DNA from: Arenicola marina
Lineage: Eukaryota; Annelida; Polychaeta; Arenicolidae
Reading direction: 5' to 3'
NCBI GenBank assembly: GCA_964019135.1
Contig: OZ025248.1
Coordinates: 18,979,574 to 19,043,573, forward strand
DNA: 64,000 nucleotides
Below the pieces are notes generated by a model, which worked only from the letters and a program-made list of their open reading frames with translations, ran no database searches and was not told the origin of the DNA. Positions 25,100 through 38,944 of this stretch are shown one piece after another; within the stretch, counting starts at the first letter, position 1, and each line of letters begins with the position of its first letter. The position numbers and the translations under genes were made by a program.

Positions 25100-28000
25100 A
25101 GCACACCGGCTTTGACTAGCTGTTGTATCTGTAACTGTATACCTCCCGGGGGGGGGGGTGTTCTGTGGGTGCTCCGCGATACCTGAGAGAACGACCATTT
25201 CTGGTGAAAACATACCCATGATAGAGCGGAGTTTGCTATGAAAATGATTAGACTGATGTGTTTTTTTAGAACAAAGGCGGGGATGTCGACTAGTTTTGAG
25301 GGTTTACTTGGAAAACGGAATAAACCGAGTGGCTCTGCATGGTGCGGCGACAATAGGGCATGTCAGTTCTCGCGGGTTCTACTTCCGGCCTGGCAGTTTG
25401 GTGACAAACAATCGAACACGTGCCTTTTGTTCAGTGCGCAGCCTGACTCACCCCCTGCGTAACAATGGATACCGCGCAGAGGGCTGTCATGCTAGTTACG
25501 ACATAAGACGTGGAACTAGGCACGCTGCGCGGCCGGCGAGGCGAGCAAGGGGTGGGTCGTGCGTCTTAAATAAAGAACTGTTAACTTTCTCGTGTCGATG
25601 TCGGTAGATGACACTTGTAACATGTAATTTTCCATCGTATTGGCCCCGTTTAGTAAACTATGCGCACAACAGCTAGATGATTGCCCAATGTTTACACTGA
25701 TCTCGAGTGATGGGGTGACAAGTATGGATAGCCTTTGCTGTCAAAATTACAGTAGAACGCAACTACCCTTGAGATAGGCAAATTTATTGTATTAAGATTA
25801 TCTTTCTAAATTGCTTCAGTTCTTTTACATTCATAGTTGTTATGGGTATTTTGACAAACAGTTTCATGAGAATCACAAGCTAGACGAGTACTGTCACTTT
25901 TCCATTTCGGCAGAGTGAGTGACTTGTGTTTATCAGCTTATAATGCTTAGGATCAAACTGTGTAGCATTTCTAAGTTAAACTGGTGCGGCAAACTTACTA
26001 TGCGAGAAGTATATACATGTATGCAGTTGGCTTCAGTCATACCGCAGTTCAATGGGTCTTTTCACATACGCTCGCAAAAATTGATAATTTATGCATCCTC
26101 TATATGGGAATGCTAGAATTAAGCCTTAATTTATAAAATAAAAAGTGTTTAGCTTTTTATAAGTGGAAACTTGTGTTGATAAAAAATGAAAATTTATATA
26201 GCTGATGTGTCTTTCTAATTTGAATAATTAAATTACACTTTTTTTTGCGACTTTTGACATAAACACATCAGGAAACACAAATTATTTGAAAATTGAGTTA
26301 TCTAAATACATGGAGATTTTCATCAAGAATCTGTAATGTAAAGATGCAGAATCAATATTAATTCAGTTGCTATATAGTATTACCGGTAGATCGTGTTCCA
26401 TCAATGTAAATGAAGAAAAGATTAATTCATGACTTTTAAACTAAAATAGGACATTATATGGTTTAATAGAATATAATAATCATCAACTTTGTTCTACGTT
26501 AAGTCAGCCCTGGTCGACCAATATTCTTCGTGACATTTGCAAATTGAGACAATTCTATTTAAATAGTGCCTCTGTTTAGGGTTGTAATGCAGTCTGTAGA
26601 CATTTCTATTTCTTCATAGATATATTAAGTGACCTTTTCACTTGCAATGCACTGATGTCTCAATTGACATTATAGCTGCATAAGTCTGTAATGATAAGAT
26701 GTCCTTTTTAGGTTGTCCGACTTAATTTATTAAATTACACCATTTTGGTACTGTTGTCCTGAGGTCTACACAAATGACATATAATAACAAAACAAGAGAA
26801 CTACAAACCTTGAAAAATATCCATAATAACAAGTAGCACATAAGGACGCGAGTAACATTAAACATTTTTGGCAGGTTCATATATATATATTTTCATTTAG
26901 CCAGCAAAAACATCAGAATAAAATAACAATAAATTGATACTAATCATCAATATATATGGACATGTTGCTACTGTGTGTCGTATAATCACTTATTCTGACT
27001 TCTGCTAGGTTGCTATAGTATATATTATAATGTGTTCCATTATTTAACAAGACCAGTTTACGATATTTAAAATACAATTGGACGTAGCAGTTTAATAGGT
27101 TATAATACTAATTATAATAATATAATTCTACTTTCTGTGATGATAACTATTATTCATGACATTTGCAAATTCATCAATTTAATTTAAATGTTCTAGCGTT
27201 TTATATAGTCTGTTAACTTTTTCATTTCTTTATAGATTTAGTTGACATTTGCATCTACCTACTTTGTACTCTTGTCTAATTCATAGTTACATATTTGCAA
27301 TGTTTTATTGATATGTTCACTTGACTGTTGACTTGCAAAAAACTCCTTTTCAATATAATCAAAAACCTAAAATTTGACAAATTGAAAAATAATTAATCAT
27401 AGATAACACATATGTAAGGTACATATATATGTGTAATATATGTAATATATACAATCAGACAAAAATGTAGATACATATTTTACACATTATTTGACAACAA
27501 ATATTTGCTAAATACAAAGTGCATGATTGAGGATTTATATAATGTCACAATATTTAAGTTGTATTTTATTTTTTATTTTATAATGTTATTCTTATTCAAA
27601 GCTTTATTTAAATAAAGCTTAGTTATAATTTGTCAAAACCTTCATGATTGATTTCTTGATTTGGACAAAACTGTAATAAAATCAGTCGTGGTAAAATAAC
27701 AGTTAAGTACTATTGAGCTCAAGTGGCTCAATCATATCTGCCCATAAAATTCCTAAATGGGCTTCAGTAGTATGATGCTAACAAACATTGGATATATGTT
27801 CATCAATTACCTACTTTGAACAAGATGGATCGATCTGTGGAAACAAATAGCCGTTTCCCCGTTTCCGCTAATTATGGTTTATCCCGCTTGTCATTTTTCA
27901 TTCGGCCGTCGGCAACACTGTCAGGCCAGCGCAAATATTGGGTGTTCAGCGGGCTGTAGTCGCCACAATTACTGACCACAGTTATTGATAGTGGAAAATA

Positions 28001-28345
28001 CAAGTTCAAAGTGTCTTCCACCAATATATTGTCGCTAGATATTTAACAGGTTCTTATTTAAGTTGCATACAGGTCTAGAATGGACCCACCCTTTTCTCGC
28101 GCGCTCACCGCGCAGTTTGCCTGGTTCCACGTCCCATATCGTGACTAAAATGACAGCGTTTTGATTCGTCAAGCAGGGAGCGAGTGAGCTGCGCAGTGAA
28201 AAATTAAGGTCGCATATAAAGTCGTTGTCACCAAAATCTCGTGAGGTATCGCACACATAAAACGCGATTCACTTGCATGCCCTATGGCAAAAAAAGCACC
28301 CCTTCCAAGGGGATTGTGGAGGACGGGGTGGGGGGGAGGGGGGCT
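25100..28345. other. Unique, largely AT-rich stretch, no gene seen
   Basis: 25610-28000 is the longest repeat-poor region of the window and is strongly AT-rich, with many TATATA motifs. No frames longer than about 65 codons and no splice-flanked family motif were recognised. It could hold distal regulatory sequence of the mGluR gene, but nothing shows this directly. Confidence 0.5.
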
Positions 28346-28400
28346 TTACCGAGCAACCCTCCAAACCTCAGCAATGTATTAAGTAACCCCCCCCCCTCCC
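28346..28400 (+). repeat. Dispersed repeat, inverted partner of 32130-32190
   Basis: GGGGGCTTTACCG, a variable spacer, then CTCAGCAATGTATTAAGTA and a C run. The same features occur on the other strand at 32130-32190, so the two copies face each other across the 34-bp array. Confidence 0.7.
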
Positions 28401-29105
28401 TTCCGGGCTGTAGACGTTTGCATTATGTGATCCAGTGGTGGATGCTGAGACATTCATAACACCTCTTCTCTCCGGTCTGACATACCTATATGAGGCTGGT
28501 GCTATAGCGAGGATGACGTAGCTGTGAAGCAGAATTAATGAACATTAAGGCAATTCAATAAGATTGCGAAGGAAGTCTTCTACCAACAATGCCTTGTTGG
28601 CTGAGTCGAGCAGTCGTACTTAATCAACTGGAAGGACATTCATGTCACAGTCAGTGGGCTGGGGGTGGAGTTGGGAATGGGGGGGGGGGGGGGTGACGGG
28701 TCGAGAGCGGCAGTGACGGAGTGAACATTCCTCGTCCATTTACCCTGGAAAGACAGCGCCGGAAATGAGTGCGATGGCAAAGTGGCCTGGGTCTTTGTGT
28801 GCCATGCTTGCACTCTCCGTCGCTAGGTGGCGATAGTATCTGCGGTCGGTGGGTCTCTGTTATCGCAGGGAGGGCGCCGCGCGAGACGCGGAGGACCGAG
28901 GGTGATGGAAGGTCGTCACTAAAGTAGGGAAATCGGATCGCCCGACATTGACAGATGCCTGCTAGAAAGCATCTGACCTTGGGTGGTTGGGGGGGGGGGG
29001 GGGGGGGGTTGGGGTGCGGGGGCGTGGCGGCGGGGCCCTGGCTACACCGTTGTGGACAGTCGTTCATCATACCGCTGATCTCTATTGCCATTATCTGTCA
29101 CGGCA

Positions 29106-31904
29106 CCAGCCATGTGGCTGTACATGGGACTTCACGTACCCAGCCATGTGGCTGTACATGGGACTTCACCTACCCAGCCATGTGGCTGTACATAGGGTGG
29201 GACTTCACGTACCCAGCCATGTGGCTGTACATAGGGTGGGACTTCACGTACCCAGCCATGTGGCTGTACACGGGACTTCACGTACCCAGCCCCGTGGCTG
29301 TATATGGGACTTCACGTACCCAGCCATGTGGCTGTACACGGGACTTCACGTACCCAGCCATGTGGCTGTACATGGGACTTCACGTACCCAGCCATGTGGC
29401 TGTACATGGGGTGGGACTTCACGTACCCAGCCATGTGGCTGTACAAGGGACCTCACGTACCCAGCCATGTGGCTGTACATAGGACTTCACGTACCCAACC
29501 ATGTGGCTGTACAAGGGACTTCACGTACCCAGCCATGTGGCTGTACATGGGGTGGGACTTCACGTACCCAGCCATGTGGCTGTACACGGGACTTCACGTA
29601 CCCAGCCATGTGGCTGTACATTGGGTGGGACTTCTCGTACCCAGCCATGTGGCTGTACATGGGACTTCACGTACCCAGCCATGTGGCTGTACAAGGGACT
29701 TCACGTACCCAGCCATGTGGCTGTACATGGGGTGGGACTTCACGTACCCAGCCATGTGGCTGTACAAGGGACCTCACGTACCCAGCCATGTGGCTGTACA
29801 TAGGACTTCACGTACCCAACCATGTGGCTGTACAAGGGACTTCACGTACCCAGCCATGTGGCTGTACATGGGGTGGGACTTCACGTACCCAGCCATGTGG
29901 CTGTACATGGGACTTCTCGTACCCAGCCATGTGGCTGTACATGGGACTTCACGTACCCAGCCATGTGGCTGTACATGGGACTTCACGTACCCAGCCATGT
30001 GGCTGTACACGGGACTTCACGTACCCAGCCATGTGGCTGTACACGGGACTTCACGTACCCAGCCATGTGGCTGTACAATGGACTTCACGTACCCAGCCAT
30101 GTGGCTGTACATGGGACTTCACGTACCCAGCCATGTGGCTGTACATGGGACTTCACGTACCCAGCCATGTGGCTGTACATAGGGTGGGACTTCACGTACC
30201 CAGCCATGTGGCTGTACATAGGGTGGGACTTCACCTACCCAGCCATGTGGCTGTATATTGGACGTCACGTACGCAGCCATGTGGCTGTATATTGGACGTC
30301 ACGTACCCAGCCATGTGGCTGTACATAGGGTGGGACTTCACGTACCCAGCCATGTGGCTGTACATAGGGTGGGACTTCACGTACCCAGCCATGTGGCTGT
30401 ACATGGGACTTCACGTACCCAGCCATGTGGCTGTACATGGGACTTCACGTACCCAGCCATGTGGCTGTACATGGGACTTCACGTACCCAGCCATGTGGCT
30501 GTACAAGGGACTTCACGTACCCAGCCATGTGGCTGTACATAGGGTGGGACTTCACGTACCCAGCCATGTGGCTGTACATGGGGTGGGACTTCACGTACCC
30601 AGCCATGTGGCTGTACAAGGGACTTTACGTACCCAGCCATGTGGCTGTACATAGGGTGGGACTTCACGTACCCAGCCATGTGGCTGTACAAGGGGAGGGA
30701 CTTCACGTACCCAGCCATGTGGCTGTACATAGGGTGGGACTTCACGTACCCAGCCATGTGGCTGTACATAGGGTGGGACTTCACGTACCCAGCCATGTGG
30801 CTGTACATAGGGTGGGACTTCACGTACCCAGCCATGTGGCTGTACATAGGGTGGGACTTCACGTACCCAGCCATGTGGCTGTACAAGGGGAGGGACTTCA
30901 CGTACCCAGCCATGTGGCTGTACATGGGGTGGGACTTCACGTACCCAGCCATGTGGCTGTACAAGGGACTTCACGTACCCAGCCATGTGGCTGTACATAG
31001 GGTGAGACTTCACGTACCCAGCCATGTGGCTGTACAAGGGGAGGGACTTCACGTACCCAGCCATGTGGCTGTACATAGGGTGGGACTTCACGTACCCAGC
31101 CATGTGGCTGTACATGGGACTTCACGTACCCAGCCATGTGGCTGTACATGGGACTTCACGTACCCAGCCATGTGGCTGTACATGGGACTTCACGTACCCA
31201 GCCATGTGGCTGTACAAGGGACTTCACGTACCCAGCCATGTGGCTGTACATGGGACTTCACGTACCCAGCCATGTGGCTGTACATGGGACTTCACGTACC
31301 CAGCCATGTGGCTGTACATGGGACTTCACGTACCCAGCCATGTGGCTGTACAAGGGGAGGGACTTCACGTACCCAGCCATGTGGCTGTACATAGGGTGGG
31401 ACTTCACGTACCCAGCCATGTGGCTGTACATAGGATGGGACGTCACGTACCCAGCCATGTGGCTGTACATAGGGTGGGACTTCACGTACCCAGCCATGTT
31501 GCTATACATAGGGTGGGACTTCACGTACCCAGCCATGTGGCTGTACATGGGACTTCACGTACCCAGCCATGTGGCTGTACATGGGACTTCACGTACCCAG
31601 CCATGTGGCTGTACATAGGGTGGGACTTCACGTACCCAGCCATGTGGCTGTACATGGGGTGGGACTTCACGTACCCAGCCATGTGGCTGTACATGGGACT
31701 TCACGTACCCAGCCATGTGGCTGTACATAGGACTTCACGTACGCAGCCATGTGGCTGTATATTGGACGTGACGTACCCAGCCATGTGGCTGTATATTGGA
31801 CGTGACGTACCCAGCCATGTGGCTGTATATTGGACGTCACGTACCCAGCCATGTGGCTGTACATGGGACTTCCCGTACCCAGCCATGTGGCTGTACACGG
31901 GATG
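29106..31904 (+). repeat. 34/39-bp minisatellite with a palindromic core, ~78 copies
   Basis: The core CAGCCATGTGGCTG is a perfect inverted repeat (CAGCCA-TG-TGGCTG). It is followed by TACATGGGACTTCACGTACC (34 bp) or by a 39-bp form with ATAGGGTGGG. Short and long forms alternate irregularly. A block of variants near 29400-29560 recurs about 321 bp later. A 555-codon frame across it is a by-product. Confidence 0.95.
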
Positions 31905-33672
31905 GGGCTATGTGAGGATGTTGGGTGTTAGGGGCGCGAGATGGCCCATTGAACAGGAAGAGGCTTGATGAGAAGTGGGGCGGGGGGGGGTGGGAGGTGG
32001 GGGGGTGCTGGAGAAAGGCGTGTCTAATGACACGACTACGCCGGCGAGATCTGGCCTCGTGTATGATATGCTGCAGGTCGCCAGGGGTGTGGTCCGCCCC
32101 CTGGGGTGAAGCCCGCGAAGGGGGGGGGGGGGGCGGGGGTACTTAATACATTGCTGAGTTGGGGGGGGGGGGGGTCCGCGGTAAAGCCCCCATTATTCAC
32201 CACCAAATGGGGTATTTTTCCGCTCTATCAACGCACATGTTCAGAGCCCCCCACCCCGCCGGTCGCAAGCTATTACATATCCGCTCAATAGGAATATATA
32301 TTTTTTATCATAAATATCCGCTCTATAGCGGTATCTTTTTTTCCGCTCTCTCATGTATCATTGGGCACTCGCGGACCCCCCCCCCCCCCTCCCCCCCGCT
32401 CACCACCAGATTTGTATAATAGTATATAATGAGGCGCAATGGCCGCCTCCCAACAAACATGACGAATCAGACCAGTACTGGCCCGATACAAGCTCACCGC
32501 ACGGTGGCGCTACGCAAGCTAGCTTTTACCGCTGCTGTCGGCCGGGGGCAAATTTCAAGATTCTTGAAAAACAGTCAAATCAGCTGTAATTTTCTGCAAC
32601 ATTAGAGTTTTCAATAATGAAACATAAACATAACGAACTTTGCGTATTTATTACAGCAAAACACATCTTGTACCCTTTTGAAATAGTTATAATTGCGACA
32701 GAACTCTTTCTTTTCATCACCTGATTTCACGCGTTATTAGGCTTAGACTGGGTCCCAGCACTAATTTGTAGAAATGCGCGACGCATTTTTCCTATGAATC
32801 TGCGCAGCGCCGCCCTGGCGAGCGAGTGTGAAAATGCATTGAGGATGTAGGCGACAACAGAGATATAATGGAGCCCTAGCGGAGTGAGTCGAAGGCAGAG
32901 AGTGTGTCCCATACTGCTGGTGCCGGCACGATGCTACGGGCCAGCAAGCGACCAACGCTGGCTCGATGGCGGCTCGCCAGCAGTATATGCACGTAGCCCG
33001 GTATAGGGCTACTACATCATCTTGCATGGCAATCACCTCATGCCTATTATCGCCCACATAGGATTATATCAAAGATAATTCTGTGGTTATATCCCTATCA
33101 TCAAAGCTAGAACGATAGTAGGCATAAGACCAGCAACTGCAGGATCACCGATTGTTTAGCTATACTTTCCACATAAAATCCAAGCTAAAGTCAGAGAAAA
33201 ACAGCCGCCGTTCAAACAGTCGTGCAGCCCATAATAAACAAGTCTTATTCGCTAGGTGGCGCTGAGAGATACACCCACAATCTAAGTGAAAGTGTTGCCC
33301 TCTAGCTTGTCTTTTTTGCCGCTATTCCGCAAAAATCGGGCCTGTACCGGCAATTACCAATCGGGCTAGGGGTCACCAGCACGATCAGCCAGCGTTTTTT
33401 TGTCTCCCTTAGTTTCGTATTTACTACGCTTTGCAGAGAGAGCCTAGATTTTAGTTCGGAGCACATGTCGTTCTCTCACTGACAATGATTAAAACGTCGC
33501 CATAAATACAAGTTCTGCCCTGACAGAGTCGTTACAGGCTACCTGACTGGAATGAAGTCCTACGACAATCCGTGAGCAGTAACGGCGTCACATCGGTGTA
33601 AAGCAGCTGTATTCTGCCTTGTTACCTGCCGTTCACCTTCCACCAAGATCTGACCTCATGGCTGTTACGAGA
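31905..33672. other. Non-coding stretch with G and C runs, no gene seen
   Basis: Homopolymer runs lie at 31981, 32120, 32161 and 32376. CCGCTCTA motifs repeat near 32220-32350. The inverted partner of 28346-28400 lies at 32130-32190. CTAGGTGGCGCTGAGAG near 33253 looks like a repeat fragment but was not assigned. Confidence 0.5.
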
Positions 33673-33752
33673 CCAGGGGCGGATCTAGGAATTTGCCAAA
33701 GGGGGGGGGGGTGCAACCCGCCTACCCCCCCCCCCGCTAGATCCGTCCCTCA
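33673..33752. mobile_element. Short MITE remnant with CAGGGGCGGATCTAGG ends
   Basis: The left end CAGGGGCGGATCTAGGAATT is the same as that of the hAT-like element at 24931. The right end is GCTAGATCCGTCCCT. G and C runs fill the middle. It is shorter (80 bp) and more diverged, and no clear 8-bp duplication is visible. Confidence 0.7.
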
Positions 33753-34023
33753 GGGGACAGAGAGGCTAATCACACTTCCAACAGAAGGCATTATACGAGT
33801 ACTTATTCACTAAACAAACGGTGGTATGTATAGTGTATCTGTAATTTGCCTCTACAAAGGGAATTGACCACCGAAAAGATAACCATTGTAATGCCTCAAG
33901 GTCATCGCTATACGAGCGACCATGCGCAATGCGCATTGTTTATGGTATAGAGAGTGATTCCGGCAAATTAATGTTGGGTTATGGGATGGAAAGCATCCGT
34001 ACATTATTTATTCCAGTCTTTCA

Positions 34024-37000
34024 TCGAACACCTGCTAACAGGGACCACACGTTGTGTGTTTCTCTCACACACCTGCTAACAGGGACCCTACATTGTGTGT
34101 TTCTCTCACACACCTGCTAACAGGGACCACACGTTGTGTGTTTCTCTCACACACCTGCTAACAGGGACCACACATTGTGTGTTTCTCTCACACACCTGCT
34201 AACAGGGACCAAACATTGTGTGTTTCTCTCACACACCTGCTAACAGGGACCACACATTGTGTGTTTCTCTCACACACCTGCTAACAGATACCACATCTTG
34301 TCTGTTTCTCTCACACACCTGCTAACAGGGACCACACATTGTGTGTTTCTCCCACACACCTGCTAACAGGGACCACACATTGTGTGTTTCTCTCACACAC
34401 CTGCTAACAGGGACCACACATTGTGTGTTTCTCTCACACACCTGCTAACAGGGACCACACATTGTGTGTTTCTCTCACACACCTGCTAACTGGGACCACA
34501 CATTGTGTGTTTCTCTCACACACCTGCTAACAGGGACCACACATTGTGTGTTTCTCTCACACACCTGCTAACAGGGACCACACATTGTGTGTTTCTCTCA
34601 CACACCTGCTAACAGGGACCACACATTGTGTGTTTCTCTCACACACCTGCTAACAGGGACCACACATTGTGTGTTTCTCTCACACACCTGCTAACAGGGA
34701 CCACACATTGTGTGTTTCTCTCACACACCTGCTAACAGGGACCACACATTGTGTGTTTCTCTCACACACCTGCTAACAGGGACCACACATTGTGTGTTTC
34801 TCCCACACACCTGCTAACAGGGACCACACATTGTGTGTTTCTCTCACACACCTGCTAACAGGGACCACACATTGTGTGTTTCTCTCACACACCTGCTAAC
34901 AGGGACCACACATTGTGTGTTTCTCTCACACACCTGCTAACAGGGACCACACATTGTGTGTTTCTCTCACACACCTGCTAACAGGGACCACACATTGTGT
35001 GTTTCTCTCACACACCTGCTAACAGGGACCACACATTGTGTGTTTCTCTCACACACCTGCTAACAGGTAACACACATTGTGTGTTTCCCTCACACACCTG
35101 CTAACAAGGATCACACATTGTGTGTTCCTCTCACACACCTGCTAACAGGGGCCACACATTGTGTGTTTCTCTCACACACCTGCTAACAGGGGCCACACAT
35201 TGTGTGTTTCTCTCACACACCTGCTAACAGGGACCACACATTGTGTGTTTCTCTCACACACCTGCTAACAGGGACCACACATTGTGTGTTTCTCTCACAC
35301 ACCTGCTAACAGGGACAACACATTGTGTGTTTCTCTCACACACCTGCTAACAGGGACCACACATTGTGTGTTTCTCTCACACACCTGCTAACAGGGACAA
35401 CACATTGTGTGTTTCTCTCACACACCTGCTAACAGGGACCACACATTGTGTGTTTCTCTCACACACCTGCTAACAGGGACCACACATTGTGTGTTTCTCT
35501 CACACACCTGCTAACAGGGACCACACATTGTGTGTTTCTCTCACACACCTGCTAACAGAGACCACACATTGCGTGTTTCTCTCACACACCTGCTAACAGG
35601 GACCACACATTGTGTGTTTCTCTCACACACCTGCTAACAGGTAACACACATTGTGTGTTTCCCTCACACACCTGCTAACAGGGACCACACATTGTGTGTT
35701 TCTCTCACACACCTGCTAACAGGGGCCACACATTGTGTGTTTCTCTCACACACCTGCTAACAGGGACCACACATTGTGTGTTTCTCTCACACACCTGCTA
35801 ACAGGGACCACACATTGTGTGTTTCTCTCACACACCTGCCAACAGGGACCACACATTGTGTGTTTCTCTCACACACCTGCTAACATGGACCACACATTGT
35901 GTGTCTCTCTCACACACCTGCTAACAGGGGCCACACATTGTGTGTTTCTCTCACACACCTGCTAACAGGGACCACACATTGTGTGTTTCTCTCACACACC
36001 TGCTAACAGAGACCACACATTGTGTGTTTCTCTCACACACCTGCTAACAGGGGCCACACATTGTGTGTTTCTCTCACACACCTGCTAACAGGGACCCCAC
36101 ATTGTGTGTTTCTCTCACACACCTGCTAACAGGGACCACACATTGTGTGTTTCTCTCACACACCTGCTAACAGGTAACACACATTGTGTGTTTCCCTCAC
36201 ACACCTGCTAACAGGGGCCACACATTGTGTGTTTCTCTCACACACCTGCTAACAGGGACCACACATTGTGTGTTTCTCCCACACACCTGCTAACAGGGAC
36301 CACACATTGTGTGTCTCTCTCACACACCTGCTAACAGGGACCACACATTGTGTGTTTCTCTCACACACCTGCTAACAGGGACCACACATTGTGTGTTTCT
36401 CTCACACACCTGCTAACAGGGACCACACATTGTGTGTTTCTCTCACACACCTGCTAACAGGGACCACACATTGTGTGTTTCTCTCACACACCTGCTAACA
36501 GGGACCACACATTGTGTGTTTCTCTCACACACCTGCTAACAGGTAACACACATTGTGTGTTTCCCTCACACACCTGCTAACAGGGGCCACACATTGTGTG
36601 TTTCTCTCACACACCTGCTAACAGGGACCACACATTGTGTGTTTCCCTCACACACCTGCTAACAGGGACCACACATTGTGTGTTTCCCTCACACACCTGC
36701 TAACAGGGACCACACATTGTGTGTTTCTCTCACACACCTGCTAACAGGGACCACACATTGTGTGTTTCTCTCACACACCTGCTAACAGGGGCCACACATT
36801 GTGTGTTTCTCTCACACACCTGCTAACAGGGGCCACACATTGTGTGTTTCTCTCACACACCTGCTAACAGGGACCACACATTGTGTGTTTCTCTCACACA
36901 CCTGCTAACAGGGGCCACACATTGTGTGTTTCTCTCACACACCTGCTAACAGGGACCACACATTGTGTGTTTCTCTCACACACCTGCTAACAGGGACCAC

Positions 37001-37727
37001 ACATTGTGTGTTTCTCTCACACACCTGCTAACAGGGACCACACATTGTGTGTTTCTCTCACACACCTGCTAACAGGGACCACACATTGTGTGTTTCTCTC
37101 ACACACCTGCTAACAGGGACCACACATTGTGTGTTTCTCTCACACACCTGCTAACAGGGACCACACATTGTGTGTTTCCCTCACACACCTGCTAACAGGG
37201 ACCACACATTGTGTGTTTCCCTCACACACCTGCTAACAGGGACCACACATTGTGTGTTTCTCTCACACACCTGCTAACAGGGACCACACATTGTGTGTTT
37301 CTCTCACACACCTGCTAACAGGGGCCACACATTGTGTGTTTCTCTCACACACCTGCTAACAGGGGCCACACATTGTGTGTTTCTCTCACACACCTGCTAA
37401 CAGGGACCACACATTGTGTGTTTCTCTCACACACCTGCTAACAGGGGCCACACATTGTGTGTTTCTCTCACACACCTGCTAACAGGGACCACACATTGTG
37501 TGTTTCTCTCACACACCTGCTAACAGGGACCACACATTGTGTGTTTCTCTCACACACCTGCTAACAGGGACCACACATTGTGTGTTTCTCTCACACACCT
37601 GCTAACAGGGACCACACATTGTGTGTTTCTCTCACACACCTGCTAACAGGGACCACACATTGTGTGTTTCTCTCACACACCTGCTAACAGGGACCACACA
37701 TTGTGTGTTTCTCTCACACACCTGCTA
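34024..37727 (+). repeat. 41-bp minisatellite, about 90 copies (largest array)
   Basis: The unit is CACACCTGCTAACAGGGACC then ACACATTGTGTGTTTCTCTCA (41-bp spacing). It contains two inverted repeats, CCTG-CTAA-CAGG and CACACA-T-TGTGTG, so each unit can form two hairpins, and a CACCTG E-box. Variants (GGGGCC, GGTAAC, TTTCCC) are spread along the array and some recur as blocks. Confidence 0.96.
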
Positions 37728-37964
37728 TGAGTGGTGTGAGTGATGAGTGAGGGACTCGGGGTGCAGTGTAAGGAGCAGCGGTCTTGCTTTTGAAGACTTG
37801 GGGTTGATTAGGACGAAGCCGTTGTCACCGTTGCCACCATTGTCACCGTCACAACGCTGCCATCAATGTATTCGGTAAGGCAACCATCAAACGTGCAATT
37901 GGTGACAGCCTTGACTATAAGCAGCTGATTGCAGACGATTGCGGGTTCGGGGTGATGAGGTGAT

Positions 37965-38640
37965 GGGCGTGGGGCGTGGGGTGAGGGGTGAGGGGCGTGG
38001 GGTAAGGAGTGTGGGATGGGGTGTGCCACGTGGGGTGAGGGGTGGACGATGAGGGGCGTGGGGAGAGGGGTGAGGGGTGGACGATGAGGGGCGTGGGGAG
38101 AGGGGTGAGGGGTGGACGATGAGGGGCGTGGGGAGAGGGGCGTGAGGTGGGGGGCGTGGGGTGAGGGATGCGGTGAGGGTCGTTGGGTGCGGGGCGTGGA
38201 GTGAAGGGTGTGGAGTGAGGGGTGGGCGGTGAGGGGCGGGAGGTGAGGGGCGAGGGGCGTGGGGTGAGGGGCGTGAGGTGGGGGGCGTGGGGTGAGAGAT
38301 GGGGTGAGGGTCGTTGGGTGAGGGGCGTGGAGTGAAGGCTGTGGAGTGAGGGGTGGGCAGTGAGGGGCGGGAGGTGACGGGCGCGGGGCGCGTGGCGTGG
38401 GGTGAGGGGCGTGAGGTGGGAGGGGGGGTGGCGTGTGCGGCGTGGGGTGAGGGGTGGGCGATGAGGGGGTGGGGTGAGGGCGTGGGGTGTGGGGTGAGGG
38501 GGGGACGATGAGGGACGTTGGGTGAGGGGAGGGCGATGAGGGGGTGGGGTTAGGGCGTGGGGCGAGGGGCGTGGGGTGAGGGGCTGGGGGTGAGAGGCGT
38601 GGGGTAAGAGCCATGGGGTGAACCCACACCTGATTGGCGC
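37965..38640 (+). repeat. G-rich GGGGTGAGGGGCGTGG tandem repeat
   Basis: Short GGGGYG-type units with higher-order duplicates; for example GGGGTGGACGATGAGGGGCG recurs near 38040, 38075 and 38110. The plus strand has dense G3-4 runs with short spacers, so G-quadruplex folding is likely. Confidence 0.88.
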
Positions 38641-38944
38641 CAGACCCAGGGTGACCATCGCCTGGCGTGTTTACTCGCCCCGTTCAGTGCCCCAACCAAG
38701 GCCGTCACCCCGCATCCCGTGGTGGTTGTCACAAGCAGCGCGGAGGGGGGGAGGGGGGGGGGGAGGCGCCTGACCCACAGACCACGTCATTACGGTGTCC
38801 GTGGCGGTGCCGCGCTTTGTCCGGCCAGATTGGTCCGGATCAGCAGAGGCGGGGTGCGAAAGTAGTCTGTGTGGATTGAACCATCAAGGGACATGAAGGG
38901 ACATGAAGCTTCAGTATGTGGCAATGTCCTTCATCAACGGCAAC

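Noticed and set aside
28987..31968. Long plus- and minus-strand frames across the 34/39-bp array
   Set aside because: Open only because the unit lacks stops; all phases give similar peptides and no non-repeat domain is present.
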